From Endocalyx cinctus (lineage: Eukaryota > Ascomycota > Sordariomycetes > Amphisphaeriales > Apiosporaceae), in assembly GCA_001600455.1 (NCBI GenBank), contig BCKC01000002.1:434001-498000 (forward strand): DNA of 64,000 bases, written 5' to 3'. This document shows positions 34,505-47,078 of the stretch, piece after piece (the stretch's first letter is position 1; every line of letters starts with the position of its first letter). Under the pieces are notes generated by a model that was not told the origin of the DNA, did no database searches, and was given only the letters and a program-made list of their open reading frames with translations. The position numbers and the translations under genes were made by a program.

Positions 34505-35590
34505 ACGACTGGAAATCACGAATTTGGAAGTTTTTTTCCCACTTAATTATTGTCGTAAATAAGATTTAGTATTTAATTCAAGCCTTTTGCCTGCTAGAAA
34601 TTCTTATGTGACAGAACAAATAAAAATTCTTACAATTTTAACCTTAAGACTAATATTTATTTATTCGGAAGAGGATTAAATTAACTTCGACCTCTTCCTA
34701 ATAGGGACATGTGGAAACGACTCAGGTGATGTACCTATAGATATTAATCCAATGGTAGACAAGAATGCGGAAGAGATATTTTCCCTGGGATGCTGAGTAA
34801 GTTTTTCGAGGCTAAGACAACTTACGAAGAATATGATAGAAAAGGCACGATTTCAATGACAGAATACATAGAATAACATTGCATGTATGTAAAGGTATGC
34901 GTAACTTATAATTAACGTTGGATTAGTCTCAGTTGGCATGAAGTGCTAGAATTGCCAATCTCATAGCGCAGCAGTTCTCACCGTTGTGTATCGTTGCAAA
35001 ATAATCCGATACTGCTTTTTTGAATACATAAAAGTTAATTGCTCGGGAGATACCCTTGATGAGAATTAGATTTCACTGATATTATAACATACCTAGCTAC
35101 TTGGGTATTTATGTATTATCTTTAAATTGTACAACATACTTAGAATTCCGCTTCCAATACGGTACAAACTCCGTCAGTTTCGATAATTCTCCTGATCATG
35201 CCTGAAAATGCCCTGCGGAGTGTCTTAGTAGTACCTGAATAAATCGTGATGGTCTTAGTAACCGGACGGGTGGGCGAGGGTGACTTTTGGATGTGACAAA
35301 ATACATCATCCTTAGCTTTAAGCCATCATGGGGAAAAATAAAATTTCATTTGATAATAGAGACTGTTTACGAAACCACGTTTTTGTGGTCCTACATTTTG
35401 TGGTTTTCTAACTAGAAATACTCATACAACTGGAAAGAGGTGGTTATCATGACATTCCATTGTCCGTGTCACAATGTTCCTCAGAGGTTCACTGGTGTAA
35501 ACGTGGCCTTAAAACTGTCTTTTGGAAAGAAAGTTGACCGCCAGTAAAGTAAACTCTTAGCATTTCTACCTACTTAGGTACCTAACGTAG

Positions 35591-35626
35591 ACCATGCATG
35601 TAACTGCAACCATGCATGTAACTGCA
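35591..35626 (+). repeat. 18-bp perfect tandem duplication
   Basis: ACCATGCATGTAACTGCA occurs twice in direct succession, about 230 bp upstream of the second P450. Confidence 0.9.
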
Positions 35627-35773
35627 TAATCTAATGTAACGAAAGAAAGTCACGAACGACTATGCCAAGAACGGTGCCGCTTTGTGTACCATTTTTTTAA
35701 GGCTGCGGACGTTGGTTTTCACCAAGCATCTCAGTTTGGGTCATCTTTTATCATCATCACAACAACATATCTC

Positions 35774-35801
35774 AAAAAAAAAAAAAAAAAAAAAAAAAAA
35801 A
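35774..35801 (+). repeat. poly-A tract, 28 nt
   Basis: An uninterrupted A28 about 58 bp before the ATG of the second P450, likely within its leader or promoter. Confidence 0.9.
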
Positions 35802-35858
35802 CGAAACCATTTTATCCAATTTCTATTCTATTCGAACTTCCTATACCTCTCAGTCAAA

Positions 35859-37696
35859 ATGGAGTTTTCGACATTTCAGTTGGGGGCTGCTGTAGTACTC
35901 CTATCAGTTCCTTTTGTGTATCTCATCATCTTGGGGAGCTTAGATGGTGAGCGACTACATCGTCCCTTATTCAACAGGATTCCCGCAGTTGGAGTTCGGG
36001 CAGAAGCTCTCTCGTTTGTACAAGCATCGTTTAAATCCGTGAGCCAGACGGGAAAATGGATTTCCGAAGGCTATACTAAGGTAAGAATATGGCCTGCACC
36101 GCCTATATCCTCCTCACATCAAGTCTAATTCAATCAAAAGTTTACGAAGCACGGCGTTCCATTTCTGATCAGAACATTGGACCGGGGAATCGTTGTTATC
36201 CTTCCAAATTCGGAATTGAAAAATGTCTACCGCTTGCCTGAAGACCGTCTGAATGTATTTGGAACTCTTCAAGCACAGATACAAGCCAAATACACCGTTC
36301 CCGATCAACGAGTCATCCTTGACCCGTTCCACCGCTTTTTAATCCCAAGTCAATTAACACGAGACTTGGATACTTTCAGTACGCCGATAGTCACTGAGAT
36401 TAAAGACGCGCTCAGATCATTGTGGGGCAACGAAGTCATATGGAAAGAAGTCCCACTCTGGCAGTCTTGCTTTTTAATGATCGCTCAGGCCTCAAACTCA
36501 ATTCTTTATGGCAATCCCTTATGTAAGTGCCTCTCTTGCCCTTGAAGACGGTGATACTAACTCTATACGATTCAGGTAGAGATGAAACTTACTTGGAACT
36601 ACTGGAAAAGCACTCACTTGCAGTGTTTGGCGGTTCTACTCTCGTCAATATTACCCCGGAGTTCTTGAGGCCCATTACTGGATTCTTGGTAAAACTCTGG
36701 TCTGGATTCTACTCTAACAAGGTCGTCAGGGTATGCTCCAAATATATTGATGAGAGGCTCAAGGAAGCAATCGAATCTGATAGTGGCAACAAACGCGTGG
36801 TAAGCAGATTGTCTGGCTCTTGATTCTTTGATCATAAAATTAGGAATATTCTTGTTATTACTGGACTAAACCACCCCCACAGAAAGATGCGCTTCAAATA
36901 ATAATCGATGAAGCTATCTCGCGTGACGACCCCAAAGAGCTGTCGACAGAGCTTATTTCCAAACGGCTTCTCATCATGAATACAGTTACATTGCACGGGA
37001 TGACCTTCTATCTGCAGTATCTCATTCTTCATCTTTCGTCTTCAGACCCATCTCTAAATTATATGGGAATGCTGCGAGAGGAGTGCCAGAACGCGTTGGA
37101 TGAGACGGGTGGCGAATGGAACTTGGCAGCGGTTCGAAAACTGAGACTTTTGGACTCTGCACTCCGAGAATGTATGAGAATTACGCCTTTTGCATCTATG
37201 GCAATGGCACGGACGGTAAGTAAATCCATATCGATAGTTCAGACCGGCTGTGTGGCTAATCCGTCACTTTATTAAGGTTGTTGATCCCGAAGGCATTCCA
37301 ATGGAGCATGGCAACTCTAAGGTTGTGATACCCTATGGTTCTGTTTTGGCCTTACCAATGGAGAGCATACACATGGACGAAGATTACTATTCCCAGCCAC
37401 ACAGTTTCAATCCCTTCAGATTCGTCACGATTGATGATAGCACAAAGGAAGGGTCGAAATACACGACATCCAAAGCAACTACCAGTCCCGATGACCAATT
37501 CTTTGGGTTTGGGACTACAAAAAATCCATGTCCTGGTCGATTCATAGCTGTTCATCAGTTGAAATTGGCCATGGCACACATATTACTTAGCTATGACATT
37601 GAGCACATCGATGAGAAAGTTCAACTCTCTAACATGTTAGCAATGAAGCCACCGAAGACCAATATCAAGTTACGAGTGAGAAAACGCTCTTTGTGA
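35859..37696 (+). CDS. cytochrome P450, divergent, ent-kaurene-oxidase-like
   Basis: Five exons: 35859-36080, 36141-36522, 36576-36799, 36883-37215 and 37277-37696; introns of 60, 53, 83 and 61 nt; 526 residues. N-terminal anchor MEFSTFQLGAAVVLLSVPF. Features of the fungal ent-kaurene-oxidase-like group: HGVPFLIRTLDRGIVVILP, ExxR in RECMR, and a C-terminal PCPGRFIAVHQLKLAMAHIL. The heme loop reads FGTTKNPCPGRF around Cys472: the second Gly of FxxGxxxC is Thr and the usual His/Arg two before Cys is Asn. The I-helix has LHGMTF where relatives have an HTT-type oxygen-activation motif. All exons splice in frame, so it is not an evident pseudogene, but catalysis may differ. It may belong to the cluster with the upstream P450. 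Confidence 0.85.
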
Positions 37697-37934
37697 AGAA
37701 GATAAAGAGCGTCTATCCTACAAGCGGTAAACAGACAAGAACGACGTGGTCATGTAATGACATATTAGATACAGAAAATATAATTAATCCATATGTCAAA
37801 AAAACGTGGTTATATTCCCCACACACCAATATTGGTACACTGAAATACACAGGAGAATAGGAGGCCTTGCTTTGAAGAGGTTGATGGGGGTGTCCTAGTG
37901 AGGAGGAACAGTTTCACTTTTTAGATACGAAGAT

Positions 37935-38088
37935 TGTTGATTATTAGTAGCTAGCTGGAGTATAAGCCACACCAGCCACATCACCAGCCACAGGCTGGTG
38001 TATGTGGCCAGTGCGGAGCTGGCCTGTACGCCAGCTCACTTACACTCGAAATAATTCTGACTAGCAGAATTATTTCACAACATCAACA
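37935..38088. repeat. structured repeat-like element, possible solo LTR or MITE
   Basis: Bounded by TGTTG on the left and CAACA on the right, as many LTRs are. Inside are three nested inverted repeats: CACCAGCC/GGCTGGTG, GGCCAG/CTGGCC and the 12-bp hairpin at 38048-38076. I see no target-site duplication, so the boundaries are tentative. Confidence 0.4.
38048..38076. repeat. 12-bp-arm perfect hairpin
   Basis: GAAATAATTCTG and CAGAATTATTTC flank a 5-nt loop ACTAG; the arms are exact reverse complements. Confidence 0.85.
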
Positions 38089-41000
38089 ACAATAATAACT
38101 TCATTTTTCAGAACAGTAAAATCTTACGATTTTAACCCAACAAAGATATTGCACAACATATAATCTCTCACCTCCAGTATAACTGAAAGGTATTCCAAGA
38201 AGAGTTTCCTGATATAATTTCTCGTCGTACACTTAATTCCAGAGATTCCATTAATATATACACTTGGAAAAACACTGAAATCTCAATCGTTTAGATTTGA
38301 ATCGCTCCCTGCTTCATCATACTCAACACTGGAAAATATATTTTCCCTTAGCACTCTCAATTGGCATGCTATTTCCGAAATCATTCGTCATAACCCAAAC
38401 TATCTGCCTCTCTGATTTTACTTACTATTCCCCTCCTCTCATTATATTTTTCAAGCCCAAAATAACCTCCGGTGTTGGTTCACTCGAGTCCGTTTTGGGT
38501 ATCCAAAGATATCGGTACTCGGTATGTTCTTTCCGACGATGCGCCGAAAGATGGCATTGAAGTTGCATCTAGGTTCTTACAATGCTACGCGGCCCGCATG
38601 GTATTTGCCGGGAAACGGCGCATGCTATACAATAAAATAAATTTTACCGAATCCTTCAGGAACAATGCTACTCTGGGGTATCATGAACTTCTATCTCTCC
38701 AAGATGTCTCCACTATTAACATCACCAATTAATACTTATACTTGTGTAAGCGCCCTGCAACCCACTCCCCTAGGTACGCAGGAGTTGCTTGGCAAGACTT
38801 CTCAAGGGTGTAGTATACATGTAAGTACAATTATGTACATGACAACAATTTCTGTGAACGATATGCTAATTTTAGAGCCATGCCTTTTCGAAAACCACCC
38901 TCAATACCACCCCAAGACCAGTAACATATCATTTGAAATAACTATTCAAGTATCCCACCGGCTTCTAGCTAGTTACTGGTACTTTCTGAAGGAAAATACT
39001 AATTAGTATAGTAAAAATACCCCACCCGATCCTAGCTTCCGGCCTAGTACAATACCGGGCAGCGAAGCCAAATGCCAATCCGAACATCGTACCACCTTTC
39101 GGCCAATTACGGTATCAGCTAACCAACTCCTAGTATCATACCTGGTGCAAAGTACCAGATTTCGAACATTACTTTACCAACACGACGTAGCCTAGTCATA
39201 CTACCGCCTCATAATTATATAGCCGCCTTAGAAGTCGTCCATATTGGAGAAGAAGATGTAAGGTGGTCCAACTGCATATTCCTGTGCTTTCTATGAGCTG
39301 GCATTGGCTGATTGAAATTTTGCGACTAGGTCATCGACATGACTACAAATGAAGATGTGCAAATTCTGTTAGTTAGATGCGTGATAATATGTATATGTGT
39401 GACCAACGGAAAGTACGTGGAAAGGCTCAGCCAAACCTAAATGATATGCCTGAGCAGCCTGAGTGATTTGTGGGTTTAAGCCAGTATGTGCTTTTTAAAC
39501 AAGAATTCGTTACATTAGACGGCACTAGTAATACTATTTTTGAGCGATGGGTATCTGTGAGCAGCATTCGTTGTTGATTGGTTTTTATTGATTGATTGAC
39601 TGAAGATGTAAAGGTAATGGTTCTAAGACTATGCGGGATGCCAAGCATCGGGTTTATATATGGCTGTATTAGTGTGTATAGGTGCAAGCAGCTGGTGCAG
39701 CTGACAGTATTTATTATGATTAACAATGAAACTCAACATGAATCCATCCACGTCCATTCTACGGTCGAGTGATGCAAACTTTTCAGACTAGAGAATATTC
39801 TCACCTGAAAACTCCCGAGAACTTAGCCAAAGGATTCAACTCGTGACCGATGCATCGCCCTGTGATCAGTATCCATTTGACTACTCGGTACTTGTGGTCT
39901 CTATGCTTAACTTAGTCACAGCTGACTATAGTTATCGCAATTACCTAGGTACCAGTTATAGATGCTTCACATATTCAGTGTTACGATCTTGTTACTACGA
40001 CTGTAGTGTGGACTAATGAGGTTGGTGTTTAGGGGAAGGTGCCGTAAGGCTGGTAACTAAGCAGTATCGTTATTGGTGATCGAGAGAGGTTTCAGTAACT
40101 CTTCAGTCCTTAGAGTAGGAATGAACTTAGATTGATAGCTGTCGAAGTAGATAGATGTCTAGATACTATGTCAGGAGTGGGGGTCCCGATGCCTGAATAA
40201 GCGTAGCGGAGGAGGCCGTTTGGTATCGTAGCTAGTATGGGGCTACGCATATAAAGATAGATATATTTCGGCTCTTGATCCTTTGATCAACAAGTCGCCC
40301 ATTATTATTATCAACATATAGATTATTATAATCGAAAATTGCCTTCTTTCTTATCAAACTTTGAAAATTTATTTTCGTAACACGTACGGCCCATTCAGAG
40401 GACCGAAAGGCCATTTTACTCATATATTTTCTATGCAATTTACAGCATACATCCCCACCAGACGTGCCGACCTTGTCGCACGACTTACCCCTAATACCTG
40501 GGCACCACCCAGCTGAAAATACTTTGTTCCGCACAGCGGTGTTCGAATCCTTGCTCAATAGTAAGGTAGAAAAATAATGAGTTGAGACTTAAGAGTATTT
40601 ATAAACGTCCATTTATGGTCATCAAAGAGCGTGTAAAGTCTAATTATGACTCAAAAGAGATTGTTGCGAAACCGAGCCTGTTCTTGCGCTCGCATCCATA
40701 TTTGTCTCAGCTGCTTATGGACTTCGGGAACGCCAACTAGTCACCCATTACGATTCCGACATCGCAGTGAAGAAACTAAGCCGTCCTAAGCAAACCTGAT
40801 TATTACTAATATGAGCCTGAGCCATCCTGAGCCGAACCTGAGCAAAAGCAGCAAGGGGTCACATGATACCAAGTGACCAGATTGACGTGGCATAACGGAA
40901 AGCCATTGAAAGGGCAAATCTCTCCTTCATAATGGCCTAAGTGGTCTTAAGAGTCTTTTGTCTGCTAATTTCAAGATCAAACCCAACGGAAATATAGCCG

Positions 41001-41176
41001 CTTGACAAGGATCCAACAAAGATATATATTAACCAGTAGCAGGTACTCCTCCGTCTGTGCGGATGTGGAGAAAAACCCGACCTCCCCGGTGGATAATGCG
41101 AGATTAGGGTACCCGGACAGCCGGAGCAATAATTTATCTGTGCACGGTAGTTATGAGGTAATTAAGAAGATCCTTG

Positions 41177-44100
41177 CTAGGAGATATTTACATCTTCGCG
41201 TTTAGGGATCTTATCCCCGCAGTCCAGGTTATGCGTCCAGTTTCTGTACCACCCTGCCACCGCCAACGGTAAACGACCCGGTTCTGGAGTGGGACGAGCT
41301 TCTTCCACGCGTCGTATCTTGATCTTACTGCGATCGATATAAGGCGCTCCTGCCTCAACGAGGATATCCTCGACCTCGGTATCTTCTAGCTCAATGGATA
41401 GGACTCGCGCGTTATAAAGGTACCGCTCTATTCGACTTTCGCTTACGTTTCGCCTGTTCAGGAGCGAGGAAATCATCGCCCGGACGGCGGGGACATTATG
41501 ACGCTCTACGGCTAGATCGATGGGTGATCGATTATAAATATTTCTCGGGCTCCATCGTGATCCGCAGCGCAGCAACTCGATAATATGCTCGACTTTGCCT
41601 GTGCTACATGCTCGATGCAGCACCGTCATATCAAATCTGTCGACCCTTTGCACATCAGGGCTCAGCTGCAGGAAGGTGTTCACAAGGCTGTCTGCACCGT
41701 AGCGGACACTCAGATGCAAGCAGGTTTGCCCGAAACCATCTATCGCGTGTACATCCGCTCCCTGATCTATCAAGTAATCTGCGACCTCCGAACTGCCGCA
41801 TCTTATGGCCTCGTGTAGCGGAGTCATACCACCTGCGTCTCGAACTTCCACATCCCCGCGCAAGGCGATAAGTTTCTTCACGGCACTTAGGTTATTGTTG
41901 ATGACTGCATAGTGGAGGGGGGTGCGTCTGCGCTTGTCTACAGCGTTCACCAAGGCTATTTTTGACCTTACCAAGGCCCGTGCTGATTTCACAACCCGTT
42001 CCACAAGATTACCATCGAGCCATAGCGCGACAAGATGCAGCAAGGTAGCGCCGGTTGCGGTTCTGGTGTATTCTCTTTGCGGCATATCAATGAAGAATTC
42101 TACACCTCCGCGGAAGCCCATGTCGGCAGCTAAATGCATTGGCGCCATGCCGCTTTTGGTTTTCAGAAAGCAGTCGGCACCCGAGTATGCCAGACGTTTG
42201 ATGGCAGCCATGTTCCGGTTTGATACCGCGAGATGCATAGCTGAAAATCCATCATCACCTCTGGCATCCAGGTTTGAGGCACTAAAATCATCCAGATTGA
42301 GAATATTGGTGAGATCCCAGCTGTAATCTATTGCCCAGTGAAGAAGCGTTCTCCCCTCATGATCGTATGGTAAGGAAGTCATACCATGGTCGTTGTATAG
42401 CCTGTACACTAGATCCTCCCAGTTTTGACTTGCACACAGATGCTGTAGATCGTAACGATCCGTATTTTTCCTAACTGGTAAACTTCGTGAAGAAAAACAG
42501 TCAAGCATCCATGTGAGCTTTTCTCGTCGGCCATAATAAGCATAGAACACGAAAGCATTCATTTTTGTGTAGGCGTCAACCACGAACAGTTGCTCGGGAT
42601 ACAATCGAATGATTTCTCCCTCTACGTCAGTCCAGTTGAGTCCGCCTGCCAATAAGAACTGGGTACTCTTAGCGATGGGTCTGTTTAGAGCAAGTGGCGA
42701 ATCAATTTTGATCATGCGTAGCAATACAGGCTGCCAGATCGTATTTTCGAACGCCGTTTTATACGGGGAATCTTGACCAGGAGCCTTTAGCCAAATATCT
42801 ATCTGTGGGTATGACAGCAGCATATTTGTAGCCACCATATTCTTATAAATCATGGCTCTTTTTAGTGGCGACCCTACATTGTCAACAACATTAACGTTGA
42901 TTCGAGGATCCTCAAGAAGCCGCGCAAGGAAGTACGGGTTTTCTGATACTGCGGCATAATGTAAGGCTTTTGGTTCTTGGCGATGCCCATAGTTGACGCT
43001 GATACTTTCACTTCGGAGAAGCACGCGGAATGATTCTTCTCGGTTGCACACTATAGCCCATGATAAAAGCGTCATTCTACTACCATTAATCCTAGGTGAT
43101 GTTGAGTTTACATCTATGCCCTGACTGAGTAGGACTTTGACGACGCGTGGGCAGTCCCCAATCGCAAAAAGTCGAAAAAGCTCACCCGCAGCTGGGTTAG
43201 ACGAAGCGTGAACTGGCTCATATATGATAATATGCCTACCATTCAAGTCGAAGATAGGGTAGATCGCCATCCAGAGTGAATGATGGTAATACGACGAGGT
43301 TGTAGAAAGAAATCGGGCTACGAATTTATCCGCATCTACGTTGACGGGCGCGGCTTCGTAATGTGATACCCAATGCTGGATAGCGTAGGTAAAACAAGGT
43401 GTGTAGCTCATAGATCGGATATATGACTCGTTAGAGTCCTTATATGCCATTAAGTCCTCTCGTTTAGGCAGCGTATGATTAGAAGATGGTCCACAAAAAG
43501 TTTTACCTCTTTTCGTTATTGGATTCATAAAGTCCTTCTCCCACTTTGTTGAATCTCGTGTTTCTAGCCAAAATACAGCCATGCAGAGCTCATACATCAT
43601 AGCATGTCCGCTAGAGTCCGATATGATATATTCTGAGAGGATTTCACGGCTGGCGGGGTCGTGATTGTCCGCACTTTCAGTAAAGATGTCCTTTGCAGAG
43701 ACATGGGCAAAATCAGCCACGCTGTCCTTGGAGACCCGAATAATATAACCGCAAGCTTCGGTCATGTAGTTTTTAAAATCAGCACATTGAGCATTAACTT
43801 CCTTCAGGATATTTTGCTGTTTGTCCAAGGTAGCTTCCCCTCGCAAAGGCAGGTGAAGAGATAGACAAGCTAGGAATGCTAGTTCATGTGATGTGATCTT
43901 CGCTCGGCACATTCTCAAAATCGCAAACGCTGCTCTGGCTTGCATTTGATACTGGAACGGAATGCCCTTTAGCAACTTGCAATATGCCATCACAAGGCTG
44001 TGGGAAACGGTGTTGAGACGCTTTAGGCCATCTTTTATATCCTCTTCAGACCAGGTACTCATTCTGCCGGAGAACTGCTCCCAAGCCAGTTTGGCGTGAA

Positions 44101-47078
44101 GATAGTTCCCTTCGGCCAACTCCAGAATTTTGTTTAAAATCATGTCTGCACTTTTCATAGAACTGTGTGACAAGTTTAAGGATTTACCAATCCGTGCGCG
44201 TACAAAGCTTTCTACATTATCTCGCGTTGAGGCATTATCAACATCGATAACAGCCATATCGGCTCCTGGGAATGAAGAATGGGGTTTAGTACGATTGGAT
44301 AGCATAATGCGAACACGGTTACCCATATCAAGGTGGATAAGCCGCTCTAGTCGATTGAGCATGGTAGTATCTGCAGGACCAAGGCCCCTCAACGACTCAT
44401 CAAGAGCATCAACCACAACGTGGAATAGGATACCACGCGCCCTCTCTAGGATAGTGTATAAGCAAACCCAGAGATTATCTTCGCTGTAGGTATGATTTCC
44501 TTCGCTGACATGACTGTCAAGGTACTTGATGACGAAAGCTGTTCGCTTATCGGTCAGAATTTGGTCAAGAATAGATCGAATAAAGGCGCCAGATGTATTG
44601 CGCTGTATATCTGAGTCATCAAAGAAGAAATAAATGGTTTTTCGTATTATCCCATCCGCAGAGGCAGACTCGTTTCTCTCGAGCAAGTATGAGATCGCAC
44701 TTCTCATGAGCACAGATTTCCCAGAGCCTGGGGGTCCGTGTACCCAGAGTGCTTGACGACCGCGAAGTCGGGTCCAGGATTGAAATTCAGGGTGAACTAG
44801 GAACCAGTTCGTAGACTCTCCCCATGAAAGTGAAAGCAGATCCAGCATAGATGTATTAGCATCTCCAGCTCGCAGCTTTGAAACAAATTCACGCTGACGT
44901 CCATCAGGGACTATTTTCTATTATCAGCACATCATGCTACCCAGTGATCAGTTGTAATTAAAATAGATTGAACATACTAGTTTTTCCAACCATAATTGAA
45001 TCCATAATTTCGGAAATGCAATTCAACATTGTCTTATATGCAGGACTTGAACTTGTGAGATACTTGCTCATTGTTTGGTGATCGGCATCCAATGGAAGTG
45101 CTGTCTCGTATTGAACGCGGAGTTTGGCATAGTCATCATCCACAATCTATTATAAGTCAGTTTCATGAGACCATATCTCGGGGGGCGAGGGAATTATCAG
45201 GTATAAATTTACCAAAGAGTCATGACCAGGTAAAATCAATCTTTCGTAAAGACTAAACACGGGGAGGCGCGGGGTACACTTCTCTACAAACTGGGAGCAA
45301 ATTGTTCCTAATTCTATAGATTTCTTGCCCGCGTTATGTACCGGTACAGATTGGGCAGTCTGTAAACAAGCAAGCTTGTTGAGTAGTGCTGACCAGTAGT
45401 CCGAATCTGGCTTGTTGTGTGGTGTCCCGAGAAAAATGACGCCGGCGACAGAATCACAAATTTGTTTATATCTCGTGGGGTTTTTATCGGCTTCGAGGAA
45501 GATTTGCTTAAATATGATACCGCCAACGCCGTGACAAATAAAAATGATTTTTCTGTCTGTACCAACCGTCTGCGTCTTAGCTTCTTTGTTCCGTAATGCC
45601 CCAATGTCTTCAAGCAATTGAATGGCAAAGCTAGCGATATCCGCTTTTGCGGCTCGGAAAACCAGGCTTGAGTTATACCCGAAGGTGAATACGCGAGCCT
45701 GAGGCAAGTCCCAAGGTAGGAAGTCGCGCAGCCACAGTTTCTCACCCTCTGTCCACGTCCGAAAAGGATGACCATCGAGTCCGTGGATGGCGATAATATC
45801 GACCGTAGTAGTGATTTTGACCTCTTGTTCAATCATCTCTGCGCTTGGCCAAAGCGGAAACAACCCTCCGACGATGTCCTCATCAGGGGAGCCGCCAGTG
45901 GATGCTACGTAGCCATCCGGGGAGTTCTTGCTGCCTCTATAGCCACTACTTCGGAGGTGGGGGTACGCTTCTGAGCGTTTTCGAATAGCAGTAATAGACG
46001 ACGACCAAATATTATTGAGATGCGGTCTTAAAGCCAGGTAATCTTCGTCGAACGTTCCTCGGAACTTTGGCAAGTCCTCGTGGCTACGATTTACCCCTAT
46101 ACAAATTTCGGAAACGCATTCAGGCCACTTTCCACATGCGGAGCTAGGTGTTACCAGCATCTCACTCTTCCCCGATCGTTTCCACTTTCCCGGGGTCTCT
46201 TCTATGATGGTTTTACTTTCCAAAGTCTCATAAACAGAGATGACTTTGGCCGCATCCCATGTAAACGCCTTTCTGAACTTCTCATCCAAAGCCTGAAGAT
46301 ACGAGGAGTTCGGATGTAGGCTTTCAATAATTCTTTTATTCGGTTGATCCTGAACCATGCGCAGCCACGGCTCGACTAGAAGACCTCGGTGCGGGACTCC
46401 GAAGAAGACAACACCGTAGGCGCAGATAGCACTGGCGAAATCGACGTTAGCCATATGAGAAATAGCCTCTTTAACAACAAGACCTCCCAAGCTATGAGCC
46501 AAGAAAACCAGAGGGCGGAGTTCAATAGACGGATGCGCCCGAATGCTGCGGACAGAGATGGAAAGCCTCTCTCCAATATCAACGATCTCTTGAAAGGACT
46601 TGCTCGCGGCAAGAGAGGTATCATAGCCATAGAGCAACAAACGAACGTTAGGGGGAATGCTGTCAATGTCGTCAACTAGCCACATAAAGGAGCCACCCCT
46701 GTCTTTCCAGGAGCCGAAGGGATGGCTACTGAGGCCGCTGACGACGATACAGTCAACTTTATGACCCTCCACATCAGCGAGACTGTTTAATGGCGTAAAT
46801 CCGAGGAACCCGGTATCAACTTCAAGTTGTACGTTCCGCGATTCATCGTGGTACGAAACAACTTTCTCAAATTTCCAAAAATTCTTTGTATTGGCGCTCA
46901 GCCCTACTGGTATAGCGGAGAACATGACAATAGCAACGAGAGAGCTTCGTTGTGGGTGAAGTCCGAGTGAGCGGATGACTGCGTGGGCTTCTAGGCCGAA
47001 AAAATCATCGAGTATCTGCTTCGCAGTTTCTCTTGATACTTTTGCTGGAAGGCCAGCGACTCGATAAACCGAGGACAT
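41177..47078 (-). CDS. STAND receptor: two hydrolase-like domains, NACHT, ankyrin repeats
   Basis: Exons 47078-45213, 45146-44978 and 44910-41177 (introns 66 and 67 nt), 1922 residues. The N-terminal module has VDCIVVSGLSSHPFGSW (~109) and the elbow AHSLGG (~195), like the alpha/beta hydrolase domains of fungal NLRs. A second copy follows, with VDIIAIHGLDGHPFRTW (~424) and CHGVGG (~516) in which the nucleophile Ser is Gly. The short middle exon restores LPLDADHQTMSKY, a conserved linker of this receptor type. The NACHT has Walker A GPPGSGKS (~737) and Walker B VVVDALDE (~838). Ankyrin repeats run from ~1280 to ~1820 (RTPLHYAVINNNLSAVKKL). Such receptors sense ligands by repeats and oligomerise; the hydrolase end is the likely effector. 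Cytosolic. Confidence 0.9.

Larger units (their letters stand above)
34505..35858. other. intergenic between the P450 genes
   Basis: 1.35 kb AT-rich DNA. It holds an 18-bp tandem duplication (35591-35626) and a 28-nt poly-A (35774-35801) in the probable 5' region of the next gene. No coding signal. Confidence 0.6.
37697..41176. other. gene-poor AT-rich block with repeat remnants
   Basis: 3.5 kb without a supported gene. Short open frames at 38297-39006 and 40232-40558 resemble no family I can name. The left end holds a structured element (37935-38088). The base composition and lack of frames fit decayed repeat DNA. Confidence 0.6.

Noticed and set aside
28128..37696. Complete secondary-metabolite cluster
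   Set aside because: No PKS, NRPS, terpene cyclase or prenyltransferase in the window; reported only as a coreless set.
38297..39006. Three neighbouring short plus-strand frames
   Set aside because: No family resemblance, no joinable exons, and located in AT-rich decayed DNA.
36816..40285. Shared ~20-bp word GGCTCTTGAT(T/C)CTTTGATCA at ~36817 and ~40270
   Set aside because: One copy lies in a P450 intron, the match is short and nothing around it is conserved; probably chance or a very old repeat.
40232..40558. 108-codon minus-strand frame
   Set aside because: Starts from TTG, no recognisable domain; possibly a relic of a mobile element but not supportable.
40535..40560. Second T-arm-like word (GTTCGAATCC)
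   Set aside because: The stem does not pair and no cloverleaf surrounds it.
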